NCBI RefSeq assembly: GCF_041346945.1
Contig: NZ_CP166850.1
Location: 5,874,501 to 5,938,500, forward strand
Source: Amycolatopsis sp. cg9
Lineage (GTDB): Bacteria; Actinomycetota; Actinomycetes; Mycobacteriales; Pseudonocardiaceae
Direction: 5' to 3'
Length of the DNA: 64,000 bases
A model generated the notes under the pieces. It made no database searches. It was not told where the DNA came from and saw nothing but the letters and a program-made list of their open reading frames with translations. Of the stretch, positions 26,889 through 34,236 are shown piece after piece. How positions within the stretch are numbered: position 1 is the first letter of the stretch; every line of letters begins with the position of its first letter. A program made the position numbers and the translations under genes.

Positions 26889-27386
26889 TCAGCCCAGCGG
26901 GTGGTGGAGGTAGGTCCGCCGCGGGGAACCCTTGCCGCCGAAGATCGGGCCGCAGCGGGCGAAACCCAGCAGGACCATCACGTCCACTGTGGACTCAAGG
27001 TCCGGATTCGCCTCGGCCCGCAGCGCGTCCGCGCCGCTCTCCCGCGCAATCGACACCGCACGACGTAAACACTGCGGTCCGGCCAGAGAACCCACCAGAT
27101 CGGGGTGGACGGCGAGCCTGCTCAGGTAAGCCGGGGTACGCGCCTCCGGAAAGACCCCGGTGGGCGGCTCGAAGGCCGGGTGCCAGGTCAACGTGAACAT
27201 CGCGGCCGCGCGGTCGTCCGCGCGCAGCAGGTGCACCACCCCCGCGCGCACGCGGGACTCGGTCGTCGCGGGGTTGCGCGCCGGGACGGGGGAAGCGAAG
27301 CGGCGGCCCTGGTGCCGGTCGCTCGCGCAGAGCAGTGCGTGGACCTCGGCGGCGTCCGTCGCGATTTCCCAGTGCTGCGTGGTCAT
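26889..27386 (-). CDS. GNAT-like small protein
   Basis: A 165-residue protein with a GNAT-like layout: central beta segments (VHLLRADDRAAAMFTL), a YLSRLAVHPDLVGS stretch matching the strand and pyrophosphate-loop region, and LRAEANPDLESTVDVMVLLGFARCG resembling the final helix and strand. The acetyl-CoA loop is not perfectly canonical. It follows the cupin gene by 64 bases in a two-gene unit within the cluster. It may acylate an intermediate; function otherwise unknown. Confidence 0.65.
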   Translation of the reverse strand: MTTQHWEIATDAAEVHALLCASDRHQGRRFASPVPARNPATTESRVRAGVVHLLRADDRAAAMFTLTWHPAFEPPTGVFPEARTPAYLSRLAVHPDLVGSLAGPQCLRRAVSIARESGADALRAEANPDLESTVDVMVLLGFARCGPIFGGKGSPRRTYLHHPLG

Positions 27387-27450
27387 CGGTTCCCCGTTCG
27401 TCGGGCGGCACGCGGGGGCGCACGGTCCGGGAGAACCGTGCGCGTCCCGC

Positions 27451-28191
27451 TCACCGCGGCAGGTCGGCGCAGGTTTCCGCGCTCTGCTTCTCCTCGGCGA
27501 GGAAGATGGTCTGGGCCATCATCTTGTAGTCGCGCATGCTTTCGCGGAACACCTCGATGGACTCCTCGGGGTGCACCGAGTCGATGACCGCGTTCGGGCC
27601 GATCGCGTTGAACTGGTGCGAAGTGCCGCGCGGGATCTGCATGTCCACCCACGAGTTCTCCGGCACGATCAGGTTGTACCGCGTGCGCCGGTGGCCCTCC
27701 GGGGTGCCGGGCAGGTCGTCTTCGAAGGCTTCGGGTGCGAACGGCGTCACACCGGGGACGTCGCCGACGATGAACGGCGAAAGGCTGGAAACGCGGATGC
27801 GCGTGCCGGGGCCGGTCATCATGCGCACGAACCGCAGACCCGTGTGAAGGTGCATGCGGGAACACATGTCCCGCTCTTCGACGTCGTAGAAGTCCATCAG
27901 GTAGCGGTCGGCGAAGTAACCGTCGAACGGGCTCGCCAGCATGTAGACGTCGCCCTCCTCGAACGTCTGGGCGCGGACGATGCCCTCGGCGTCGGGGGAG
28001 GTGGCTTCTTCGGACTTGTGGGCTTCGCGGACCACCGACGCCAGCCGGTCGACGATCGCGAAGGCGATGTCGGCGGGCCATTGGGCGACCGGTGTCACCC
28101 GGTTCTGCGCCGGGTCGCGGAACCCGATGAGGTCCTGGACCTCGTTCTCCTCGTCCGGCGCGTGCTTCATCGTCTGGGAAACCGCTTCCAT
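27451..28191 (-). CDS. Cupin-fold protein, possible metal-dependent oxygenase or isomerase
   Basis: A 246-residue protein. The start at 28191 has an AAAGGA ribosome site; an in-frame upstream start has none. Residues about 105-215 look like a cupin core: RMHLHTGLRFVRMM supplies an HxH metal pair, and VDMQIPRGTSHQFNAIG gives the second cupin motif with another His. The N-terminal 90 residues are acidic and helical. It could be a mononuclear iron oxygenase or an isomerase, but I cannot assign a family. It heads a leftward unit whose promoter carries the cluster-type GATTACC element. Confidence 0.65.
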   Translation of the reverse strand: MEAVSQTMKHAPDEENEVQDLIGFRDPAQNRVTPVAQWPADIAFAIVDRLASVVREAHKSEEATSPDAEGIVRAQTFEEGDVYMLASPFDGYFADRYLMDFYDVEERDMCSRMHLHTGLRFVRMMTGPGTRIRVSSLSPFIVGDVPGVTPFAPEAFEDDLPGTPEGHRRTRYNLIVPENSWVDMQIPRGTSHQFNAIGPNAVIDSVHPEESIEVFRESMRDYKMMAQTIFLAEEKQSAETCADLPR

Positions 28192-28279
28192 CGACCAATC
28201 CTTTTCCTCGGCGTTCCGGGCTCTCGCTCCGGGGCGAACGGCGATTCGTCGGGATCGCCAGTGATCCTGGCCGCCACCG

Positions 28280-28346
28280 AACGTACGGTGCCGGTGCGAC
28301 ATCTGTACAGTTACGAATTCAGGGATCCGCTCATCGCGCGGTAATC
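28280..28346 (-). promoter_or_regulatory. Promoter of the cupin unit with GATTACC element
   Basis: Minus-strand GATTACC starts at 28346, a GTAACTG copy starts at 28314 (32 bases on), and a TACGTT -10 box starts at 28285, 61 bases from the first copy. This matches the other cluster promoters within one base. Confidence 0.55.
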
Positions 28347-28420
28347 AAGGACGCGGTATTCACCACGGGAAATCGCGCTTTACCGTCCGGTTACCCCGGA
28401 CATTTTATGTCGCCGGGGTC

Positions 28421-28486
28421 GATTACCCGGTGATGAGGGGGCGAAGAGCGGCGTGGTTGGCCGGGCCCGGACCGAATCGCTAACGT
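28421..28486 (+). promoter_or_regulatory. Promoter of the PLP-enzyme operon with GATTACC element
   Basis: GATTACC starts at 28421 and a TAACGT -10 box at 28481, exactly 60 bases later. The proximal position (28453-28459) reads GTGGTTG, a poor match. The start codon is 137 bases downstream of the -10 box. Confidence 0.5.
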
Positions 28487-28622
28487 GATCGGTGCCCGCA
28501 ATTCGGGGCGAAATCACCGAAGTCGCACCTTCGCGCTGCCGGCGGCTCGTGCCGGCCCCATCCCACGCCTGCGGATCTGGTGAGCTGTCCGCTCAGGCCC
28601 GGCCCAGAACGGAGCCCGGTTC

Positions 28623-30197
28623 ATGCCGCTGTTCGATCCCCCGTCCCGGCCACGGCGCATAACGGTTCCCGAAGACGCGCGAGCCTGTGCCGCGCTCGCC
28701 CGGCCCGCCGAAGCGGACCTGGACACCTTCTGCCCCGACGTCGACGACCGGCTGCTCGACGTCATCGCCCGGGCGGAAGACCCCGGGGACGCCTTCGAAC
28801 TGCGGGACCTGTGGCTCGGCCGCGTCGAACACGAACTCGGCGCCGACGCCCTGCGCCCCGGGCTCGCCGAGCTCTGGCGCGGTTCCCGCCCCCGCCGGCA
28901 CGTCGGCGCCGAAGAAGCACTGACTTCGCGAGCCACCGTCCGGTTCGTCAAGGAGCTCTTCAACTGGTACTTCCGCGACGACCTCTACGGCGACCTCGCG
29001 GCCGACCGGCAGCTGCTGCTCTCGAGCGGCGCGGTCGACGAAGAGCGCTGGGGACTGCCCGCGGCGCTCAAGGACTGCGTGCGCTTCGCCCTCGACCGCG
29101 ACTGGTACGGCTACTCGGACTCGCGCGGCCGGATCCCGGCGCGCGAAGCCGTCGCCGCGTACGAGAACGCCTTGATGGAGCGGGACGTCTACGACGAGCA
29201 CAACGTCGCGCTCACCATGGGCGGCACCTTCACCGTGAGCACCCTGGCCGACTTCCTCCTCACCGGCCGGACCGGCCCGACCGGGCCCGCACTGTGCGGC
29301 ATCCCCAACTACCCGCCGCTGGTGGAGGCGGTCGCCCGCCGCGGCGACGTCCGGCTGGTGCCGCTGCCCAGCACCGCGGGCCGGACGTCGCTCGAGCCGC
29401 TGATCCAGGCGTTGTCGGCCGACACGCCGCTGGTGCTGATCCAGACCGCCGCCAACCCCACCGGCGCACTGGTCGACGAGGACGAGCTGACCCGGCTGAT
29501 CCGCGCCGCGGGCCCGCGCACCACGATCATCCTCGACGAGTGCCACGAATGGCTCGGGCCGCGGCGCACCCGGGGCACCGCCCGCGCCGCCGCCAACGTC
29601 GTGCGCGTGTCGAGCCTGTCGAAGAACTGGTCCGCGCCGGGCATGAAGATCGGCTGGATCCTGGCCGGCCGGGAGTTCATCGACGAGTACTACGAGCACG
29701 CGTCGACCGCCTTCGGGGGGCCGCCGTCGTTCCTCTACACGGTCGTCGAGCTGCTCGCCCGGATGGAACGCTGGCTGGTCACCGGGCTCGACCGGCCCGG
29801 CGCGGCCGAGGTCGCGGAGTTCGAGCCCGCCTACCGCCTCGACGCCGACCGGCTGGGCGTGGCCTACGCGGGCTACCGGCGGGAGCGCTGGGAGCGCCAG
29901 GACGCGCTCACGGCGTTGCGCGACGCGGCGTGCCACCGGCTCTCGGCCGTGGCGAGGGTGACCGTCCCGGCGTACTCCATCAACGCCGCCGTCCGCGTCC
30001 CCGGCTGGGACGACAGTTACCGGTGCTTCCGCGACCTGCTGCGCACCACCGGGGTGTCGACCTACCCGGGCATCCTCAACTTCTGCTTCTCCGGCGGGGT
30101 GGTCCGGGTGACCACGGCCCGGCCGTGGGCCGAACTGGCGGAGGCCGGGGACCGCCTGGCCTACGCCGTGGCCGAGCCGGGGGTGCTCCGTGTCTGA
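28623..30197 (+). CDS. Fold-type I PLP enzyme (class I/II aminotransferase or decarboxylase)
   Basis: A 524-residue PLP enzyme, about 120 residues longer than ordinary class I/II aminotransferases because of a charged N-terminal extension. The core has YGYSDSRGRIPAREAVAAYE, NPTGAL, DECHEW with the Asp that contacts the pyridine nitrogen, and SLSKNWSAPGMKIGW with the Schiff-base Lys. It begins the rightward operon and overlaps the BtpA gene by eight bases. It could transaminate a keto intermediate or decarboxylate an aspartate-like one; the long N-terminus recalls aspartate 4-decarboxylase but is not proof. Confidence 0.88.
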   Translation: MPLFDPPSRPRRITVPEDARACAALARPAEADLDTFCPDVDDRLLDVIARAEDPGDAFELRDLWLGRVEHELGADALRPGLAELWRGSRPRRHVGAEEALTSRATVRFVKELFNWYFRDDLYGDLAADRQLLLSSGAVDEERWGLPAALKDCVRFALDRDWYGYSDSRGRIPAREAVAAYENALMERDVYDEHNVALTMGGTFTVSTLADFLLTGRTGPTGPALCGIPNYPPLVEAVARRGDVRLVPLPSTAGRTSLEPLIQALSADTPLVLIQTAANPTGALVDEDELTRLIRAAGPRTTIILDECHEWLGPRRTRGTARAAANVVRVSSLSKNWSAPGMKIGWILAGREFIDEYYEHASTAFGGPPSFLYTVVELLARMERWLVTGLDRPGAAEVAEFEPAYRLDADRLGVAYAGYRRERWERQDALTALRDAACHRLSAVARVTVPAYSINAAVRVPGWDDSYRCFRDLLRTTGVSTYPGILNFCFSGGVVRVTTARPWAELAEAGDRLAYAVAEPGVLRV

Positions 30198-31011
30198 GCT
30201 CGTGCCGGCCGGGTTCGCGGCCCGCGCCGGGCACAAGGCGGTGCTCGGCATGATCCACCTGCCGCCGCTGCCCGGCAGCCCGTACCACCGCGGCGGCACG
30301 TTCGCCGGGATCACCGAGACCGCGGTGCGGTCCGCGCGCGCCCTGGAGAACGGCGGCGCCGACGGGTGCCTGGTCCAGACCGCCGATCGCGTCTACGGGA
30401 CCGAGGACGAAGCCGATCCCGCCCGCGTCGCGGCGATGGCGCTGGTGGTGGCCGAAGTCGTGCGGGCCACCGGACCGGACTTCCGGACCGGGGTGCAGAT
30501 CATGCGCAACGCGATCTCGGCGTCGCTGGCCGTGGCGTCGGTGGCGGGCGCGTCGTTCGTGCGCGCGGCCACGCTGGTCGGGGCCACGCTCAGCCCGCAG
30601 GGCCTCGTCCAGGGCGACCCGCTGCGGGTGATGACCTACCGCCGCGCCATCGAAGCCGGGGACGTCGCGGTCGTCGCCGACGTGGACTCGATGCACTTCT
30701 CGTGGCTCACCGGGGACAAGACCACCGGGCAGGTCGCGAAGCACGCCGTGGACGCCGGCGCGGACGCGGTCACCCTGGCCCACCGCGACGAGGACACGGC
30801 GCTGGCGATGATCGCGTCGGTCCGCGAGACGGCACCCTCGGCACCGGTGCTCCTCGCCGGGCACACGAACCACCGCAACGCCGCGCGGTTGCTGGGCGCG
30901 GCCGACGGCGCGTTCGTCGGCACCTGCCTGGAACGCGACGGCTGGGGCGGTGAGATCGACGAGCGGCTCGTCCACGACTACGTGCGCGAAGTCCGCGCGG
31001 TGCGGCAGTGA
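30190..31011 (+). CDS. BtpA/SgcQ family TIM-barrel protein
   Basis: A 273-residue protein with the BtpA family N-terminus (GMIHLPPLPGSP) and a pattern of repeated beta-alpha units (QIMRNAISASLAVASVAGASFVRA; VVADVDSMHFSW; VLLAGHTNHRNAARLLGAADGAFVGT) characteristic of a TIM barrel. The founding member affects photosystem I assembly in cyanobacteria and SgcQ sits in an E. coli sugar operon; no biochemical activity is firmly established. GTG start overlapping the PLP-enzyme stop. With the SIS gene next to it, a phosphosugar-related step is plausible. Confidence 0.88.
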   Translation: MSELVPAGFAARAGHKAVLGMIHLPPLPGSPYHRGGTFAGITETAVRSARALENGGADGCLVQTADRVYGTEDEADPARVAAMALVVAEVVRATGPDFRTGVQIMRNAISASLAVASVAGASFVRAATLVGATLSPQGLVQGDPLRVMTYRRAIEAGDVAVVADVDSMHFSWLTGDKTTGQVAKHAVDAGADAVTLAHRDEDTALAMIASVRETAPSAPVLLAGHTNHRNAARLLGAADGAFVGTCLERDGWGGEIDERLVHDYVREVRAVRQ

Positions 31012-31036
31012 ACCACGAAGGGCGGGCGAGACGCGG

Positions 31037-32071
31037 ATGAAGGCGGAAGTGCTGGTGCGGCAGGCGGATCGGCTCGGCGCGGACCTGCGGGCGTGCTCGG
31101 GCGGGATCGCGGAACGGGTGGCGGACCTCTCGGCGGCGCCCGGGTTCGCCGGGATCGGGCGGGTCGTCCTGCTCGGCAACGGCGATTCCCACCACGCCGC
31201 CCACGCCGCCGCACTCGCGTTCGCGCGGTTCGCCGGCGTCGCGGCCGACCCCCTGCCCGCGCAACGGTTCGCCGACCACCCGGACCCCGCGACGGGTCCC
31301 GGCACGCTCGCCGTCGGCGTCTCGGCCTCGGGTGGCAGCCCGATGGTGGCCGAGGCCCTGGGTCTGGCGCGGGAACTCGGCGCGGTCACCGTGGCGGTGA
31401 CCGGGCGGTCCGGCACCGCCGTCACCGACGCCGCGGAGCACGCGCTCGTCACCGCACTGCCGGACCTGGAACCGTCGCCGGGCGTCCGCACCCACCAGCT
31501 CAGCCTGCTGACCCTGCTCGAGCTCGCGATCGGGCTCGGCGCGCGCCGGGCCACGTTGTCCACAGTGGACGCCCGCGGGCTGGTGGCGGAACTCGGCGGC
31601 CTGGCCGCGGTCGTCGAAGAAACGGCGGGACTCGTCCGGCCCGCCTGCGTCAAGACCGCGGCCGACATCGCGCACGCGCCGCTGCGGGTGTTCCTCGGCA
31701 CCGGCCCGAGCCACGGCACCGCCCTCCACGCCGCCGCCAAGCTCATCGAGGCCACCGGCGCGCCCAGCATCGGGCAGGACACCGAAGAGTGGTGGCACGT
31801 CGAGCGGTTCTGCCGGCCCGCGGACATCCCGGTGTTCGTGCTCGCCCAGCCCGGGACCGCCGAGCGGCGGGCGCGGGCCCTCGCCGAACGGGCCCGGCAG
31901 CGCGGCCGCCGGCTGCGCTTCGTCGGCGGAAGCGAGGCCGACATCCCGGTCGCGGGCCCGGTGCGGGAGGAGTTCGCCCCGCTCGTGCACGGCGTCTTCG
32001 CCCCGTACCTCGCCGCGGCGATGGCGGCCGAGCTGGACCGCGAACCGTTCCTGGCCGACCTGCCCGGCTGA
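31037..32071 (+). CDS. Double SIS-domain sugar isomerase/deaminase-like protein
   Basis: A 344-residue protein with two SIS (sugar isomerase) domains, as in the isomerase half of glucosamine-6-phosphate synthase, AgaS and FrlB. The first has LLGNGDSHHAA and a GVSASGGSPMV phosphosugar loop; the second has FLGTGPSHGTALHAAAKLIEATG and a GQDTEEWWH segment corresponding to the catalytic Glu region. No glutaminase domain is present. It probably converts or cleaves an amino- or ketosugar phosphate. It lies 25 bases after the BtpA gene. Confidence 0.87.
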   Translation: MKAEVLVRQADRLGADLRACSGGIAERVADLSAAPGFAGIGRVVLLGNGDSHHAAHAAALAFARFAGVAADPLPAQRFADHPDPATGPGTLAVGVSASGGSPMVAEALGLARELGAVTVAVTGRSGTAVTDAAEHALVTALPDLEPSPGVRTHQLSLLTLLELAIGLGARRATLSTVDARGLVAELGGLAAVVEETAGLVRPACVKTAADIAHAPLRVFLGTGPSHGTALHAAAKLIEATGAPSIGQDTEEWWHVERFCRPADIPVFVLAQPGTAERRARALAERARQRGRRLRFVGGSEADIPVAGPVREEFAPLVHGVFAPYLAAAMAAELDREPFLADLPG

Positions 32072-32099
32072 ACCCCACCGAGGAAAGGAGACAGCGGAC

Positions 32100-32393
32100 A
32101 TGGAAAACGCACTGGCGGGGCGGACCGGTGACGCACTGGTCGCGGCCCTGCGCGAGCTCGTCCTGCGCCAGCTGCCCGCCACCGCGGCGGACCTGGGCCC
32201 GGACTCCCCGCTGGGCGAGGCCGGGCTGACGTCGCTGCGCACCGTCGCGACGCTGGTCGCCATCGAGGCCGGCCTGGGCGCGGAGCTGCCCCCGGAACTG
32301 ATCACCCCCGACACCTTCCGCAGCGTCCGCACGCTGGCCACCGCGATCGAACCGGTGGCCGCGGCGGCGGAACCCGCTCGTGACCACGCTTGA
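32100..32393 (+). CDS. Acyl carrier protein (second of the cluster)
   Basis: A 97-residue carrier protein with the modified serine in GEAGLTSLRTVATL near residue 42 and an Ala-rich C-terminal tail. A GGAAAGGAG ribosome site precedes the ATG. It overlaps the flavin oxidoreductase gene by 14 bases, so the carrier-bound intermediate is a likely substrate of that enzyme, as BtrI and BtrO work together in butirosin synthesis. The acyl-AMP ligase of the neighbouring operon probably loads it. Confidence 0.88.
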   Translation: MENALAGRTGDALVAALRELVLRQLPATAADLGPDSPLGEAGLTSLRTVATLVAIEAGLGAELPPELITPDTFRSVRTLATAIEPVAAAAEPARDHA

Positions 32394-33333
32394 GCCGCGG
32401 CTGCGGTTCGGAGTCCACTCCGGACAGCAGTACGAAAGCTACGGCGAGATAAGGGAACTGTGGCAGCGCGCCGAAGAGCTCGGCTACGACTGGTGCTCGG
32501 TGTTCGACCACCTGCGTCCGCCGATGGGCGGGCCGGCCGGTCCGTGCTTCGAGGGCACGACCCTGTTGTCCGCGCTCGCCGCGAGCACCAGCCGGGTCCG
32601 CTGCGCGCTGATGGTCGCGCCGGTGGCGTGGCGGCACCCGGCGGTGCTGGCCGCGCTCGCCGCCACCATCGACCACGTCAGCGACGGCCGCGTGGAACTG
32701 GGCATCGGCGTCGGCGGCGCCGACCTGGCGCACGGGCAGTACGGCCTGCCCCAGCCGTCCCGTGTGGACCGGCTCGGGATGCTCGAAGAGACCGCGGAGG
32801 TCCTGAGAGGACTGTGGTCGGGCGAGCCGGTCACGTTCGTGGGCAAGCACTTCCGCCTGACCGACGCCCACCTGCGGCCCGTCCCGGTCCAGCCGCGGCT
32901 GCCCCTGGTGGTCGGTGGGGTGAGCGAGCCGGTGCTGCGCACCGTGGCGCGGCACGGGGACGTCTGGAACAGCCTGCTCGCCGGCCCGGCCGAGTACCGC
33001 GAGCGCAGCGCGCGCCTGGACCGCTGGTGCGAGGAAGCCGGCCGCGATCCGGCGGGCGTCCGGCGGTCGATGACCTTCCGCGCCCTGCTCGTCGAGGACG
33101 CGGCGGACCTGCCCGGTGCACTCGACCGGCTGCGGCGCCGGTACCCGCCTGATTCCCCGGTGTGGCCGGAATACCTGGTCTTCGGCACCCCGGAGCAGTG
33201 CGCCGAAGCGTTGCGGCCCTATGTCGGGCTCGGGGTCACCGACCTCGTGCTGGGCGTCCGGCCGCCGGTGGACTGGCGCAGCGTCACGCTCTTCGCCGAC
33301 CAGGTCGTCCCCCAGCTCCGCGCGTCCCGGTGA
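32380..33333 (+). CDS. LLM-class flavin/F420-dependent oxidoreductase
   Basis: A 317-residue luciferase-like monooxygenase-fold protein: SVFDHLRPPMGG, LLSALAASTSRVRCALMVAPVAWRHPAVLA and GRVELGIGVGG match the family TIM barrel, with VVGGVSEPVLRTVARHGDVWN near the cofactor site. Members use FMN with a reductase, or F420. No flavin reductase gene is in the cluster, so F420 or a reductase from elsewhere is needed. GTG start inside the carrier protein gene. It may hydroxylate or oxidise a carrier-bound substrate. Confidence 0.88.
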   Translation: MTTLEPRLRFGVHSGQQYESYGEIRELWQRAEELGYDWCSVFDHLRPPMGGPAGPCFEGTTLLSALAASTSRVRCALMVAPVAWRHPAVLAALAATIDHVSDGRVELGIGVGGADLAHGQYGLPQPSRVDRLGMLEETAEVLRGLWSGEPVTFVGKHFRLTDAHLRPVPVQPRLPLVVGGVSEPVLRTVARHGDVWNSLLAGPAEYRERSARLDRWCEEAGRDPAGVRRSMTFRALLVEDAADLPGALDRLRRRYPPDSPVWPEYLVFGTPEQCAEALRPYVGLGVTDLVLGVRPPVDWRSVTLFADQVVPQLRASR

Positions 33334-33356
33334 CGGCGGTGAGAAAGGAAGCCACG

Positions 33357-34124
33357 ATGGGCAACTACTACTCGGAGGGGTTCGCCTCCTTCTTCGACAA
33401 CAGCTACACCGGCTGGGTCAACCGGTTCTCGCCGAAGCTGGTCGCCCACCTGGCGACCGTGCCGGGCACCGACCGCACCGCCGTGGACATCTGCTGCGGC
33501 ACCGGCGTCACCGCGGCCTGCTTCCTCGACGCGGGCTGGACGTTGCACGGCGTCGACGGGTCCAAGTCGATGCTGGACCTGGCCCGCGCCCGCCACGCCG
33601 GGGCGATCGAAGCCGGCCGGTTCTCGGTGGTGCAGTCCGACGCCCGCGCGTTCCGGCTGCCGGCCCCGGTGTCCGCGTGCGTCAGCATGGACGGCGCGCT
33701 CAACCACCTGCCTTCCACGGAGGACTTGCGGGCGTGCTTCTCGGCGGCGCACGCGGCGCTCGCCCCGGGCGGCGAGTTCGTCTTCGACCTCTACGAGCAG
33801 ACGCACTTCCTGCACTGGAACCACGTCACCCTCACCGACACCGACGAGGCGGTCGTGGTCAAGCGCGGGGTCTGGGACACCGACACCCGCACCGGCATGC
33901 TGCGCGTGTCCGGGGTGTTCGGCGCGGGGGACCGGGTGCAGCGCGTGGACCAGACGCTGACGAGCTGGTACTACGACGCCGAGGACGTCACGACCGCCCT
34001 GCGCGCGGCGGGCTTCGAGCCCCTGCCGCACGGCTTCGGCGGCGAGGACCTCAAGTGCGACTCGGGCTCCTGCTCCCGGACGGCGGTCCCGTGCCGGGCG
34101 ATCTACCGCGCCCGCAAACCCTGA
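33357..34124 (+). CDS. SAM-dependent methyltransferase (class I)
   Basis: A 255-residue methyltransferase with motif I VDICCGTGVTA, the acidic end of strand 2 in HGVDGSKSML, motif II/III MDGALNHLPS and LAPGGEFVFDLYE. It resembles small-molecule O-, N- or C-methyltransferases of the Methyltransf_25 type. It is the last gene of the rightward operon, 23 bases after the oxidoreductase. The methylated position is unknown. Confidence 0.9.
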   Translation: MGNYYSEGFASFFDNSYTGWVNRFSPKLVAHLATVPGTDRTAVDICCGTGVTAACFLDAGWTLHGVDGSKSMLDLARARHAGAIEAGRFSVVQSDARAFRLPAPVSACVSMDGALNHLPSTEDLRACFSAAHAALAPGGEFVFDLYEQTHFLHWNHVTLTDTDEAVVVKRGVWDTDTRTGMLRVSGVFGAGDRVQRVDQTLTSWYYDAEDVTTALRAAGFEPLPHGFGGEDLKCDSGSCSRTAVPCRAIYRARKP

Positions 34125-34143
34125 CCCGCCCCGCCCCAAGCAC

Positions 34144-34220
34144 CCCAATGTGGCGTTGGGTGCGCTGGACGCACCGAACGCCACATTGGGTGCGCTGGAC
34201 GCACCGAACGCCACATTGGG
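34144..34220. terminator. Palindromic repeat terminator between convergent genes
   Basis: Arms at 34144-34164 and 34170-34190 form a 21-base stem with one mismatch around a five-base loop. The 30-base segment 34161-34190 is then repeated perfectly at 34191-34220, which allows an alternative hairpin. The element sits between the methyltransferase and the aldehyde dehydrogenase-like genes and can stop transcription from both sides. Confidence 0.75.
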
Positions 34221-34236
34221 GCGCTCGGGGCCGGCG

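Larger units (their letters stand above)
28192..28622. other. Divergent promoter region, no gene
   Basis: This stretch separates the cupin unit from the PLP-enzyme operon and contains no convincing gene. Besides the two promoters listed separately, a CTTTACC/GGTTACC pair 11 bases apart lies near 28378-28395, further evidence that an activator binds here. Confidence 0.6.

Noticed and set aside
27451..28191. Cupin plus GNAT plus tRNA synthetase as an altemicidin/sulfonamide-type pathway
   Set aside because: The resemblance is only at the level of broad families; other hallmark genes of that pathway were not recognised and glutamate mutase does not fit it.
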